Part shown: positions 19,765 to 28,803 of the stretch, one piece after another
Layout of the letters: every line of letters starts with the position of its first letter
How positions within the stretch are numbered: position 1 is the stretch's first letter
NCBI RefSeq assembly: GCF_002834385.1
Contig: NZ_PITQ01000005.1
Location: 186,001-250,000, forward strand
Source of the DNA: Rahnella sp. AA
Lineage (GTDB): Bacteria > Pseudomonadota > Gammaproteobacteria > Enterobacterales > Enterobacteriaceae
Reading direction: 5' to 3'
Length of the DNA: 64,000 nucleotides
Position numbers and translations under genes: made by a program
Notes under the pieces: generated by a model
The model's database searches: none
Told to the model about the DNA's origin: nothing
Seen by the model: only the letters and a program-made list of their open reading frames with translations

Positions 19765-21030
19765 ATGTCTTTCCTTCACTTTATTGTCAATGATGTATTA
19801 GGCCAGGCATCAATATTAATTTCTCTGATCGCCATGATTGGCCTGATTGCATTAAAGAAAAGCCCGGGACAGATTATTACCGGCACATTAAAAACGCTGC
19901 TCGGATTTCTGGTTTTACTTTCCGGTGCCAGTATTATTGTCAATGCACTGACCTTCCTGGGTGAAATATTCCAGAAAGGTTTTCATATGCGCGGCGTGGT
20001 CACCGACGTTGGCTCAATCGCCGGTATCGCACAACAAACGCTCGGGCGGGAAACCGCCTTAATTATGGTGCTGGCGTTTATCGTCAATATCCTGATTGCC
20101 CGTCTGACCCGTTTTAAATATATCTTCCTCACCGGCCAGGCGTCGTTATGGATGGCGACCGTCTGTTCCGTCATCGGTTATATGGGCGGCCTGCGCGGCG
20201 CGGAGCTTATTATTACCGGCGGCGTGATTGCCGGTGTGATGGCGGTCGGCATGCCGGTGCTGGCACAACCCATTGTGCGCAAAATTACCGGTTCCGATGA
20301 CTTTGCGCTCGGCCATTTCTGCACTATCGGCTACATCGTGCAGGCTGGCGTGGCGAAAATCACCGGCAACGTCAATAAAAGCACCGAAGATCTCGAGTTG
20401 CCGCAGGCGCTTTCCTTCCTGCAAGACACGTATCTGTCGATGATGGTGGTGATGATCCCGATTTACCTGATCCCCGCCATCGCCGCCGGCCCGGAAGTCG
20501 TCGCGCCTTACGCCAACAGCGTTAACTATCTGGTCTACTCGTTCCTGCAATCCATCCAGTTTGTGGTCGGCGTTTACGTGCTGCTCTCCGGCGTGCGTCT
20601 GCTGCTGGCGGAAATCGTCCCGGCGTTCCGAGGGATCGCCCTGCGTATCGTGCCCAACGCCATTCCGGCGCTCGATTGCCCGGTGCTTTTCCCTTACGCG
20701 CCGAACGCAGTCATCATCGGCTTTATCTCAACCACCATCGGTTCGGTCATCGGCATGTTCCTGTTCCCGACGCTCGGGCTGGCGATGATTTTGCCGGGCA
20801 TGCTGACCAACTTCTTTGCGGGCGGTACGGCGGGCATCTTCGGGAACGCCGTCGGCGGGCGTCGCGGGGCGATTATCGGCGGCATCTTCCACGGCCTGTT
20901 TATCACGCTGCTGCCGGCGCTATTGCTGCCGCTGCTGGGTAAATTCGGTTTCTCTAACGTGACATTCAGTGACTCGGACGTCATCAGCGTCGGGCTGGTG
21001 TTCGGCCATATTCTTAACTTCTTCCATTAA
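19765..21030 (+). CDS. PTS system EIIC component (UlaA/SgaT ascorbate family)
   Basis: A 421-residue polytopic membrane protein with about ten or eleven hydrophobic segments. It is of the UlaA/SgaT family rather than the galactitol or fructose families. Typical blocks are the N-terminal KKSPGQIITGTLKTLLGF, the central DDFALGHFCTIGYIV and the C-terminal FFAGGTAGIFGNAVGGRRGA. It takes up and phosphorylates its substrate with the EIIA and EIIB encoded upstream. UlaA itself carries ascorbate, but the locus lacks ula catabolic genes (lactonase, decarboxylase, epimerases) and has an aldolase instead. The true substrate therefore probably differs. Confidence 0.88.
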   Translation: MSFLHFIVNDVLGQASILISLIAMIGLIALKKSPGQIITGTLKTLLGFLVLLSGASIIVNALTFLGEIFQKGFHMRGVVTDVGSIAGIAQQTLGRETALIMVLAFIVNILIARLTRFKYIFLTGQASLWMATVCSVIGYMGGLRGAELIITGGVIAGVMAVGMPVLAQPIVRKITGSDDFALGHFCTIGYIVQAGVAKITGNVNKSTEDLELPQALSFLQDTYLSMMVVMIPIYLIPAIAAGPEVVAPYANSVNYLVYSFLQSIQFVVGVYVLLSGVRLLLAEIVPAFRGIALRIVPNAIPALDCPVLFPYAPNAVIIGFISTTIGSVIGMFLFPTLGLAMILPGMLTNFFAGGTAGIFGNAVGGRRGAIIGGIFHGLFITLLPALLLPLLGKFGFSNVTFSDSDVISVGLVFGHILNFFH

Positions 21031-21051
21031 TTAAGCCGGAGGGCATTCGTT

Positions 21052-21357
21052 ATGGATACGCGTATTGAGCAAATTTTATCGCAACAGCTGCCGCCGCAGG
21101 AATCGGCCAAAGCGCTCAACGAACTGGGAAAAGAGTATCAGGAGCAGCAGGATCTGGAGGCCGCCATTGCCTGCTGGGAGCAAAGCATGGCGTGCTACGG
21201 AAAGCCCGGTTTCGCACAGGCGCAGCTGATGAAGGCGTACAACGCGCGGCGTCGCGAGTGTTCGCAAGCCGGTGACGGCAAGGGGCTGGAGAGGTATTCG
21301 CAAAAAATTGATGCGCTGATGCAGCAAAGTAAGGATGCGATCCGCTACGGATTTTAA
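21052..21357 (+). CDS. small TPR-like protein at the end of the PTS operon
   Basis: A 101-residue soluble helical protein starting 21 bases after the EIIC stop, preceded by GGAGGG. Residues about 20-45 (LNELGKEYQEQQDLEAAIACWEQ in two parts) look like one tetratricopeptide unit. The rest is helical and charged. There is no signal peptide or membrane segment. It is co-transcribed with the PTS genes and ends at a strong terminator. I do not recognise a specific family; a scaffolding role in the operon is only a guess. Confidence 0.65.
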   Translation: MDTRIEQILSQQLPPQESAKALNELGKEYQEQQDLEAAIACWEQSMACYGKPGFAQAQLMKAYNARRRECSQAGDGKGLERYSQKIDALMQQSKDAIRYGF

Positions 21358-21365
21358 GCTCAAAC

Positions 21366-21397
21366 AAGCCAGAACAGACGTTCTGGCTTTCGTTTTA
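21366..21397 (+). terminator. terminator of the PTS operon
   Basis: A 10-bp perfect stem (AAGCCAGAAC with GTTCTGGCTT) with loop AGAC is followed by TCGTTTT. It starts 9 bases after the last stop of the operon. Confidence 0.85.
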
Positions 21398-21523
21398 CCC
21401 AGCCAGGCTGCTTTACGTTTTCGCCAGGGCATTCATTCTGCTTATCACATGTTTATCATTCATCATCCTTGCGTAGAATAGGTTTTCCACACCCAACCGG
21501 GTTTTGATAAAAAAGGATAAACG

Positions 21524-21703
21524 ATGCCTGTTATACATTTAGAAATGTTGCCTGGTCGTACCACTGAGCAAAAACGCGATTTCGCCCGCGAAGTGACCCG
21601 CGTGGCAGTAGAAACCCTCAAATGTAAGCCTGAAAGTGTCGATGTGGTGATCACTGAAGTCCCGAAAATACATTGGGCGAAAGGGGGAGAACTGCTGGGG
21701 TAA
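21524..21703 (+). CDS. 4-oxalocrotonate tautomerase family protein, 59 residues
   Basis: A short gene starting with ATG and preceded by AAAAGGAT. The protein begins MPVIHLEMLPGRTTEQKR, giving the catalytic Pro after Met removal. It continues with VTRVAVETLKCKPESVDVVI and ends VPKIHWAKGGELLG. The size of about 60 residues and the pattern are those of 4-oxalocrotonate (2-hydroxymuconate) tautomerases, hexameric enzymes that shift enol-keto forms of small acids. No aromatic-degradation genes stand beside it, so the physiological substrate is open. It is flanked by the PTS terminator upstream and by a hairpin between it and convergent msrA. Confidence 0.88.
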   Translation: MPVIHLEMLPGRTTEQKRDFAREVTRVAVETLKCKPESVDVVITEVPKIHWAKGGELLG

Positions 21704-21729
21704 TAGTTTTCTGATCAAAAGGAAACAAT

Positions 21730-21758
21730 CAGCCAACACAGGATAAGTGTGTTGGCTG
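21730..21758. terminator. hairpin between the tautomerase gene and msrA
   Basis: An 11-bp perfect stem (CAGCCAACACA with TGTGTTGGCTG) and a 7-base loop lie between convergent genes. There is no T-run on the plus strand, so terminator strength is uncertain. Confidence 0.55.
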
Positions 21759-21784
21759 AGCAGAAAAACAGGGTAATCGTTTGA

Positions 21785-22327
21785 TTACTTTTGCAAAGAT
21801 TTAGTTCTCTGAGCGAAGCTCTTGCGCAGTTTCTGCAATTTTGGCGGGATCACTGCCATACAATAACGATTCTGCTGCCCCGCACCATCCCAGTAATTCT
21901 GGTGATAGCCTTCCGCAACATAAACCTCACCCAGCAGCTCGATACTGGTCACAATCGGATCGCTGTGATCGTGCTGTGCCCGCAATATCGCGGCTTCAGC
22001 ATCGGCTTTTTGCTGTTCACTGGCCGGGAAAATCGCCGAACGGTATTGCGTACCGACGTCATTCCCCTGGCGGTTTAGCTGGGTCGGATCATGCGTGACA
22101 AAGTGAATGTCCAGCAGATCGCCGTACGTCAGTTTCTCCGGGTCAAAACCGACACGGATAGCCTCCGCGTGGCCGGTTACACCAGTACAAACCTGCTCAT
22201 ACGTCGGGTTCGGGCGCGTGCCGCCAGTGTAAACACTTTCCACTGACTCCACGCCGATGACGTCTTTAAACACCGCTTCCGTACACCAGAAACAGCCGCC
22301 ACCGAAAATAGCGTATTCGATTGTCAT
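21785..22327 (-). CDS. msrA: peptide-methionine (S)-S-oxide reductase MsrA
   Basis: A 180-residue protein that repairs methionine-S-sulfoxide in proteins using thioredoxin. The N-terminal FGGGCFWCTEAVF holds the catalytic Cys12 and a second Cys15. YTGGTRPNPTYEQVCTGVTGHAEAI, read in parts, and EGYHQNY complete the family signature. The C-terminus is short and Lys-rich. The length is that of the short MsrA class (about 170-180 residues), unlike the 212-residue E. coli enzyme. It is transcribed alone, convergent with the tautomerase gene and divergent from the carbonic anhydrase gene. Confidence 0.95.
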   Translation of the reverse strand: MTIEYAIFGGGCFWCTEAVFKDVIGVESVESVYTGGTRPNPTYEQVCTGVTGHAEAIRVGFDPEKLTYGDLLDIHFVTHDPTQLNRQGNDVGTQYRSAIFPASEQQKADAEAAILRAQHDHSDPIVTSIELLGEVYVAEGYHQNYWDGAGQQNRYCMAVIPPKLQKLRKSFAQRTKSLQK

Positions 22328-22548
22328 ACAGACTCCTTCACTCAGGGGGTAGAGGAAATATGGGGACGGATAAGACTGAGATAAAGGTATGACATTAAAA
22401 AAACGGAATGTGAATTTCTTCTGACCTGAAAATTATAATATTTTGTCTGCGCTTATTTCCCTTAGAAATAGTAGTGATATCCCTTGTAATTGATCTGCCT
22501 TTTTTTTCGTGGCAGTATCATTGGCATTGAAATATACGGAACTCCCCT

Positions 22549-23187
22549 ATGAAAGATGTCATCGAAGGCTTCCTCAGATTCCAGAAAGAAGCGTTTCCCC
22601 AACGTTCTAAGTTATTCAAAAAACTCGCATTAAACCAAAATCCGAAGACCCTTTTTATTTCCTGTTCTGACAGCCGGTTAGTACCGGAATTAGTCACGCA
22701 GCGTGAACCGGGCGAACTGTTTGTTATCCGCAATGCCGGAAATATCGTGCCGCCATTCGGGCCGGAACCGGGCGGCGTTTCCGCCACGGTGGAGTACGCG
22801 GTCATGGCGCTGGGCGTCAAAGATATCGTTGTCTGCGGGCATTCCAACTGCGGCGCGATGAGTGCGATTGCTAACTGTACCTGCCTGGATCACATGCCGG
22901 CCGTCGCACACTGGTTGCGTTATTCGGATGCGGCAAAAGCGATTAATGAGTCCACCGAACATGCGACCCCTGAGGCCCGCGTTAACGGTATGGTGCATCA
23001 GAACGTAGTGGCGCAACTGAGTAATCTGCGTACGCATCCGTGCGTTGCCCTCGCCTTAGCCAAAGGTGAAATTACCCTGCACGGCTGGGTCTATGATATT
23101 GAATCTGGCAGCATCGAAGCCTTTGACGGTAAGAGTGGCGCGTTTATTTCGCTCTCCGATAATCCTGAGGCAAAAGCCTCCAGTTAA
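22549..23187 (+). CDS. cynT: beta-class carbonic anhydrase (CynT-like)
   Basis: This 212-residue enzyme interconverts CO2 and bicarbonate. The zinc ligands are visible: Cys39 and Asp41/Arg43 in FISCSDSR, His98 and Cys101 in [11 protein letters not shown]. Other blocks ([44 protein letters not shown]) match E. coli CynT very closely, more so than Can. No cyanase or cyanate transporter genes stand nearby, so it is likely a general carbonic anhydrase here rather than part of cyanate detoxification. The symbol reflects sequence likeness. Confidence 0.85.
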   Translation: MKDVIEGFLRFQKEAFPQRSKLFKKLALNQNPKTLFISCSDSRLVPELVTQREPGELFVIRNAGNIVPPFGPEPGGVSATVEYAVMALGVKDIVVCGHSNCGAMSAIANCTCLDHMPAVAHWLRYSDAAKAINESTEHATPEARVNGMVHQNVVAQLSNLRTHPCVALALAKGEITLHGWVYDIESGSIEAFDGKSGAFISLSDNPEAKASS

Positions 23188-23210
23188 TTACCTGAAATAA
23201 AGCAATAATT

Positions 23211-23243
23211 AATCCAGAGCATGACTTAATAATGTTCTGGATT
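23211..23243 (+). terminator. hairpin downstream of the carbonic anhydrase gene
   Basis: A 12-base arm pair (AATCCAGAGCAT with ATGTTCTGGATT, one wobble) has a 9-base loop and begins 24 bases after the stop. The T-run is poor. Confidence 0.5.
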
Positions 23244-23320
23244 ATCAATTGCCGTTGTTGACGTTATTATTTTCATGCCTGTTCTTCTCAGCCGTCAGTC
23301 TTCCTTCACAGAGAAAAGTC

Positions 23321-24448
23321 ATGCCCATTACCACGTTGAACCGTCTGGCCGATTTGCCCGCCGAACAGTGGGATGCACTGGTGCCTGCGCAGCAACCCTT
23401 TCTCAGCCATACCTTTTTATCGACGCTGGAAGACAGTGAAAGCCTGGGGCCTGATTCCGGCTGGAGGCCAGAACATCTGCTCTGGACGGAGAACGGCAAA
23501 ATGCTCGCCGCCATTCCGGGCTACCGTAAACACCACTCTTACGGAGAATACGTGTTCGATCAGGGCTGGGCGCAGGCCTGCCAGCGGTCCGGAATCGCCT
23601 ATTACCCTAAATGGCTGGGTGCGGTGCCCTTCAGCCCGGTCACGGGTGCACGTCTGTTAGGTGATGAAACAGCGGCGGCGAATTTATTGCAGGCTTTGCC
23701 TGATTATCTGGAAAAAAACGACCTGACCGGCGCACACATCAACTTTACCGATGCCCGCGCAAATCACCTGATTGGCAGCCAGCCGGTCTGGCAGCACCGG
23801 CAGGGTTTGCAGTATCACTGGCAAAACCGCGGTTATCGTGATTTTCAGGATTACCTTGATGCCCTGACCTCGCGCAAACGCAAACAGTTCCGCAAAGAGC
23901 GCGAACAGGTCGCGGCGCAAGGCTTCGAATTTGTGTGGCGGGAAGGCGCAGAGCTGACCGAAACGCAGTGGGATTTTGTCTACGCCTGTTACAGCAACAC
24001 CTACCACGTTCGTGGCCAGTCACCATATCTGACACGCGCTTTTTTCAGCCTGCTGGCAGAAAGGATGCCGGAAGCGATCCGCGTCGTGTTCGCACAGCAA
24101 AACGGGCGCGACGTGGCCATGGCGTTCAGCTTAATCAGCGGCGATACCTTCTATGGCCGTTACTGGGGCTGTCTGGCGGAGTTTGACCGGTTGCACTTTG
24201 AGACCTGTTTTTATCAGGGCATGGAATACGCGATTAGCAGCGGTCTGGCACGTTTCGACGCGGGCGCTCAGGGCGAACATAAACTGCTGCGTGGCTTCGA
24301 ACCGGTGATCACCGACTCGTGGCACTATTTACGGCATCCGGGTTTGCGCGACGCCGTCGAAGATTTTCTGGTTGAAGAACGTGCCGGCGTGCAGAGCTGG
24401 GCCGATGAAGCCCGTGAAATGCTGCCCTACCGGCACGTTCCGTCTTAA
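23321..24448 (+). CDS. GNAT-superfamily (BioF2-like / COG3146) acyltransferase
   Basis: A 375-residue protein of the double-GNAT family represented by COG3146 (DUF482). Visible blocks are PFLSHTFLSTLEDS near the N-terminus, YPKWLGAVPFSPVTGARLL, RKRKQFRKEREQV, RYWGCLAEFDRLHFETCFYQ, and the C-terminal DAGAQGEHKLLRGFEPV. These proteins resemble FemX and BioF2-like aminoacyl or acyl transferases; the reaction is not established. I chose the ATG at 23321, after GAGAAAAG, and not the upstream in-frame TTG, whose hydrophobic leader is not conserved. It is convergent with the ABC gene, with a 10-base gap. Confidence 0.82.
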   Translation: MPITTLNRLADLPAEQWDALVPAQQPFLSHTFLSTLEDSESLGPDSGWRPEHLLWTENGKMLAAIPGYRKHHSYGEYVFDQGWAQACQRSGIAYYPKWLGAVPFSPVTGARLLGDETAAANLLQALPDYLEKNDLTGAHINFTDARANHLIGSQPVWQHRQGLQYHWQNRGYRDFQDYLDALTSRKRKQFRKEREQVAAQGFEFVWREGAELTETQWDFVYACYSNTYHVRGQSPYLTRAFFSLLAERMPEAIRVVFAQQNGRDVAMAFSLISGDTFYGRYWGCLAEFDRLHFETCFYQGMEYAISSGLARFDAGAQGEHKLLRGFEPVITDSWHYLRHPGLRDAVEDFLVEERAGVQSWADEAREMLPYRHVPS

Positions 24449-24458
24449 CGCTCGGTAC

Positions 24459-26306
24459 TTAATCCATGCCAACAAATCCGCCGGTCTGATGCTGCCACAA
24501 ACGGGCATACAGACCGCCGTGCGCCAGCAGCTCGGCGTGACTTCCCGTCTCGACAATCTGCCCTTTTTCCAGCACCACCAGACGGTCCATTTTGGCAATG
24601 GTCGATAACCGGTGCGCAATCGCAATCACCGTTTTGCCGCCCATCAGCGTTTCCAGGCTTTCCTGAATCGCCGCTTCCACTTCAGAATCGAGCGCCGACG
24701 TGGCTTCATCCATAATCAGGATGGGTGCGTTTTTCAGTAACACGCGCGCAATCGCAATACGCTGACGCTGCCCGCCGGAAAGTTTCACGCCGCGCTCACC
24801 GACGTGCGCATCCAGCCCGGTTCGCCCCAGTGAATCATAAAGCTGCGGAATAAATTCATCAGCACGCGCCTGACGTATCGCCAGCTGCAATTCTTCATCC
24901 GTCGCGCCCGGTCTGCCGTACAGCAGATTGTCGCGAATCGAACGGTGCAGCAGCGACGTGTCCTGCGTGATCATACCGATTTGCGCACGCAAACTGCCCT
25001 GCGTGACGTCAGCAATATTCTGCTCATCAATGAGAATCCGCCCGCCGTCGATGTCGTAAAGCCGGAGCAACAGGTTCACCAGCGTGGATTTCCCCGCGCC
25101 GGAAGGCCCGATCAGGCCGATCTTCTCACCGGGGCGGATCGCCAGATCCAGGTTCCGGATCACCGGGCTGCCTTTTCCGTAGTTCTCTTTACCATAATTA
25201 AATTCCACGTGATCAAAACGGATCGCCCCCCGATCGACTTTCAGCGCCGGTGCCTGCGGTTTATCCGTGACGGTCAGCGGCTGCGCGATGGTGTGCAGGC
25301 CGTCCTGCACCGTACCAATATTCTCGAAAATGCCGTTCACCACCCACATAATCCAGCCGGACATATTCACGATACGAATCACCAGCCCCGTCGCCAGCGC
25401 GATAGCCCCGACGGTGATCAGCGATTGTGTCCACAGCCACAGGGCCAGCCCGGTGCTGGCGACAATCAGCAGACCGTTAAGCGTGGTGATCGCAAACGCC
25501 ATGCCGGTTAACAGGCGGCCAGCCAGCTGGGTTTTGACGGTTTGTTCCGTGATGGCTTCGCGTGCGTACTGCTGCTCGAGATCGGTATGCGCGAACAGTT
25601 TGAGCGTCGAAATATTGGTATAGCCATCCACAATGCAGCCCATCAGTTTCGAACGGGCTTCAGACGATTCAACCGAACGCTGCTTCACGCGCGGAACGAA
25701 ATACCACAGGCAAATGGCGTAACAGAAAATCCAGATAATCAGCGGGATCATCAGACGCCAGTCGGCTTGCGCAAACAGGAACAATGCGCTGGCGGCGTAA
25801 ATCACCACGTGCCAGATGGCATCGACCATTTGTACCGCGGAATCGCGCAGCGAGCTGCCGGTTTGCATGATGCGCTGGGCAATACGCCCGGCAAAATCAC
25901 TCTGGAAAAAGTTGAGGCTCTGCCTGAGGACGTATTTGTGATTCTGCCAGCGGATCATGCTGGTCATGCCGGGCGTCAGCGTCTGATGAACCAATAAATC
26001 ATTCAGCCCGAAAAACACCGGCCGCATGATCATCGCCACCGCAGCCATCCACAGCAGTTCGCCCATATGGTCAGAGAAAAAACTGCCCGGCGGCGTATCT
26101 TTGGTGAGATCGATAATCTGGCTGAGATAGCTAAACAGCGACACCTCAATCAGTGACGCCACCAGCCCGACGACCAGCAGCACCGCAAAACTCGGCCAGA
26201 CCTGACGCAGATAATAAAGATAAAAAGGCCAGACTTTACCCGGCGGCTCAGCCCCCGGTGCCTCCCGAAAAATGTCGATCATTCGCTCGAACCGGCGAAA
26301 AAGCAT
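24459..26306 (-). CDS. ABC transporter, fused permease and ATPase
   Basis: A 615-residue half-transporter of exporter type. The N-terminal 340 residues hold six membrane segments. The C-terminal nucleotide-binding domain shows Walker A GPSGAGKST, signature LSGGQRQRIAIARVLL, Walker B ILIMDEATSALD and the switch His in AHRLSTI. It probably works as a homodimer exporting a lipid or hydrophobic compound. I chose the ATG at 26306, which follows AGAGGGGG, rather than an in-frame ATG 17 codons upstream. There is no partner half-transporter nearby. The substrate is unknown. Confidence 0.9.
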   Translation of the reverse strand: MLFRRFERMIDIFREAPGAEPPGKVWPFYLYYLRQVWPSFAVLLVVGLVASLIEVSLFSYLSQIIDLTKDTPPGSFFSDHMGELLWMAAVAMIMRPVFFGLNDLLVHQTLTPGMTSMIRWQNHKYVLRQSLNFFQSDFAGRIAQRIMQTGSSLRDSAVQMVDAIWHVVIYAASALFLFAQADWRLMIPLIIWIFCYAICLWYFVPRVKQRSVESSEARSKLMGCIVDGYTNISTLKLFAHTDLEQQYAREAITEQTVKTQLAGRLLTGMAFAITTLNGLLIVASTGLALWLWTQSLITVGAIALATGLVIRIVNMSGWIMWVVNGIFENIGTVQDGLHTIAQPLTVTDKPQAPALKVDRGAIRFDHVEFNYGKENYGKGSPVIRNLDLAIRPGEKIGLIGPSGAGKSTLVNLLLRLYDIDGGRILIDEQNIADVTQGSLRAQIGMITQDTSLLHRSIRDNLLYGRPGATDEELQLAIRQARADEFIPQLYDSLGRTGLDAHVGERGVKLSGGQRQRIAIARVLLKNAPILIMDEATSALDSEVEAAIQESLETLMGGKTVIAIAHRLSTIAKMDRLVVLEKGQIVETGSHAELLAHGGLYARLWQHQTGGFVGMD

Positions 26307-26409
26307 AGCGTTCCCCCTCTGGAATTTCCCTGGCGGCGTTGACCTTTCCCATGCCATTTCAACGCCGTAAAGGGGAAAGCTTAGTGCATTTCACCAATAA
26401 CGCAGCGGC

Positions 26410-27909
26410 CTATTTCTTCAGCACGCCCTCTTTTTGCAGCAGCGACAGAATAAACGCCAGCACCATAACGCCTGCGGCAATCTGGTATACCGAGTGCAGC
26501 GCCGTGCCAAATGCCTGCAAATAATCATCGCGGATTGCAGCGGGCAATTGCTGAACGGCCTGCGCACCCAGTGAGCGCGGGAGCTGCGTTCCTTCGGGGA
26601 TCAGCGCTTCCAGCTGATTACGCAAAACATGTGTGAAAATCGCGCCAAACATCGCCACGCCAATCGAACCGCCGATTGAACGAAACAGCGTAACGCCGGA
26701 CGTCGCAACGCCCATTTGCTTCATCGAAACCGAGTTTTGTACCGCCAGCACCAGCACCTGCATCACCATGCCCAACCCGAAACCGAGCACGCCGATGTAG
26801 AGATATAGCATATGAAGCGGCGTGCCGACTTTCAGAAAGCCCAGTAACACCATGCCCGCGAAGCTCAGTAACGTGCCGAGGATCGGGAAAATACGGTAAC
26901 GCCCGATACGGCTGATAATCCGTCCGCTGATAATCGAGCTGACCAGCAAAGCGCCCATCAGCGGCAGCAGCTGCATCCCGGCTTGTGACGGCGTCGAGCC
27001 TTTTACCACCTGCAAATACAGCGGCAGGAATGTCATCGACCCCATCAGCGACATCCCGATAATAAAGCTGATGGCGCAGCTCAGCAGGAACGTGCGGTCG
27101 CGGAATAACCCGAGCGGAATAATCGGTTCTGCGGCCAGCGTTTCTTCATAGATGAATCCGCCGAGCGTAACCAGTCCGAACGCCAGAATGCACCACAGCT
27201 GCGGATCCGACCACTGATAGACCGTGCCACCTTCGCTGGTGAACAAAATAATGCAGGTCAGCGCCGCCGCCAGATAACCCGCGCCGAGGAAGTCAATTTC
27301 ATGGCGGATACGCGCGGTCTGCGATTTCAGCGCCACGCCGATGACCAGCAGCGCGAAAATACCCAGCGGCAGGTTGATGTAGAAAATCCAGCGCCACGAA
27401 ATGTGCTCCACCAGGAAACCGCCTATCAGCGGCCCGATAACCGTCGCGAGGCCGAACACGCCGCCGAACAACCCCTGATATTTCCCGCGCTCAGACGGCG
27501 GGATCACATCGCCCACGGCGGCCATACTGACCACCATCAGCCCGCCGCCGCCCAGACCCTGCAAGGCACGCATCAGGATCAGCTGCGTCATGTTCTGCGC
27601 CAGCCCGCACAATACCGAGCCGAGCAGGAACACCACGATGGCGGTTTGCAGAACGATTTTGCGGCCAAGCAGATCGCCGAATTTACCGTACAGCGGTACG
27701 ACAATGGTTGACGCCAGCAGGTAAGACGTCACCACCCACGAAAGCTGATCAAGCCCGCCCAGCTCACTGACAATCGTCGGCAGCGCGGTGGAAACAATCG
27801 TCTGGTCGAGCGCGGCCAGCAGCATGACCAGCATCAGTGCGGAGAACAGCAGCTTTATCGACGGCTTCTGTTCTGCGACATCACTCTGCGCTGAATGTAT
27901 AGTTGTCAT
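26410..27909 (-). CDS. MFS multidrug transporter, DHA2 (14-TMS, EmrB/QacA) family
   Basis: A 499-residue inner-membrane protein with about fourteen hydrophobic segments. DHA2 motifs are present: [20 protein letters not shown] (motif D1), [13 protein letters not shown] (motif A) and [14 protein letters not shown] (motif B). [19 protein letters not shown] is motif C of drug/H+ antiporters. It should expel toxic organic compounds with the proton gradient. It is divergent from a TetR-type gene, with a 22-bp palindrome between the two that is the probable operator. No EmrA-like membrane-fusion partner is encoded nearby. Confidence 0.92.
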   Translation of the reverse strand: MTTIHSAQSDVAEQKPSIKLLFSALMLVMLLAALDQTIVSTALPTIVSELGGLDQLSWVVTSYLLASTIVVPLYGKFGDLLGRKIVLQTAIVVFLLGSVLCGLAQNMTQLILMRALQGLGGGGLMVVSMAAVGDVIPPSERGKYQGLFGGVFGLATVIGPLIGGFLVEHISWRWIFYINLPLGIFALLVIGVALKSQTARIRHEIDFLGAGYLAAALTCIILFTSEGGTVYQWSDPQLWCILAFGLVTLGGFIYEETLAAEPIIPLGLFRDRTFLLSCAISFIIGMSLMGSMTFLPLYLQVVKGSTPSQAGMQLLPLMGALLVSSIISGRIISRIGRYRIFPILGTLLSFAGMVLLGFLKVGTPLHMLYLYIGVLGFGLGMVMQVLVLAVQNSVSMKQMGVATSGVTLFRSIGGSIGVAMFGAIFTHVLRNQLEALIPEGTQLPRSLGAQAVQQLPAAIRDDYLQAFGTALHSVYQIAAGVMVLAFILSLLQKEGVLKK

Positions 27910-27929
27910 GAATAGCTTCCTGACTTGTA

Positions 27930-27951
27930 ATTAATTAACTGTATAATTAAT
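27930..27951. promoter_or_regulatory. probable TetR-family operator
   Basis: A 22-bp perfect inverted repeat, ATTAATTA-N6-TAATTAAT, lies in the 84-bp gap between the divergent MFS and TetR genes. It is the typical position and shape for an operator of the neighbouring repressor. Confidence 0.7.
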
Positions 27952-27993
27952 ATTGAAGCATCCACCCCATCCGGTCAATGGATCAAACCGCTT

Positions 27994-28683
27994 ATGACAG
28001 ACAGAAAAATCTCAGAAACGACAGGATCCGCACAAAAGGATCAAACGCCAGCACGCCGTCCGGGCCGCCCGCGCAGCGTAAAAAAAGGCGCGGATAAGCG
28101 TGAATTGCTGCTGGATGCCGCCCTGAAACTGTTTGCCCAATACGGTATCGCGGAGACGCCACTGAGCCAGATTGCCAAAGAAGCGGGCGTGACCACCGCG
28201 ATGCTGCATTACTATTTTAATACCCGCGAGCAACTACTGGACGTCATGATCGACGAACGTTTCCAGCCGGTACGCGCCGGGTTTACCGATATTTTTGAAA
28301 CTCACGCCGACGACCCGCTGATGGCGATTACGCACATGGCACAATGCATGATTGATGCCGCGGAAAAATACCCGTGGGTCGCGCCGCTGTGGGTGCGGGA
28401 AGTGATCAGCGAAAGCGGCATGCTGAAAAAGCGCATGGAAGAACGTAACGGCGACAAAAACCGCAAAATCGTCCATGAATCGATTGCCCGCTGGCAGGCC
28501 GAAGGGCGCCTGAACCCGGATCTGAATCCGGCGCTGCTGTTTATTTCACTGTTCGGCCTGACGCTGTTCCCGATGGCTTCGATGAAAATGCGAAAAGAAG
28601 GCGGCTCGCTGATTTCCCCCGACATGCTGCGTAAACACGTCTCCCTGCTGCTCTTTAACGGGCTGGGGCCGCAGAAGCGCTGA
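27994..28683 (+). CDS. TetR/AcrR family transcriptional regulator
   Basis: A 229-residue protein. After a 35-residue basic, disordered tail (ARRPGRPRSVKKGADK) comes the TetR helix-turn-helix: LLDAALKLFAQYGIAETPL, then IAKEAGVTTAMLHYYFNTREQLL. The C-terminal half is a helical ligand-binding domain, with MASMKMRKEGG near the end resembling CecR/YbiH-type regulators. It is divergent from the DHA2 transporter gene and is most likely its repressor, released by a transported compound. Confidence 0.9.
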   Translation: MTDRKISETTGSAQKDQTPARRPGRPRSVKKGADKRELLLDAALKLFAQYGIAETPLSQIAKEAGVTTAMLHYYFNTREQLLDVMIDERFQPVRAGFTDIFETHADDPLMAITHMAQCMIDAAEKYPWVAPLWVREVISESGMLKKRMEERNGDKNRKIVHESIARWQAEGRLNPDLNPALLFISLFGLTLFPMASMKMRKEGGSLISPDMLRKHVSLLLFNGLGPQKR

Positions 28684-28697
28684 GCGAAATTCTGACC

Positions 28698-28716
28698 GCG
28701 CGGGTGACTCCCGCGC
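28698..28716 (+). terminator. hairpin downstream of the TetR gene
   Basis: A 7-bp GC-only stem (GCGCGGG with CCCGCGC) and a 5-base loop lie 15 bases after the stop. A pyrimidine-rich tail follows, but without a clean T-run. Confidence 0.6.
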
Positions 28717-28803
28717 AACTCTCTTTAATCCCTTCTTTTTGTACCGAAAAATACTGCGCAGACTCGACTATCATGTAGCGAAAATGTTGCTCTGAATTAG
28801 GGA

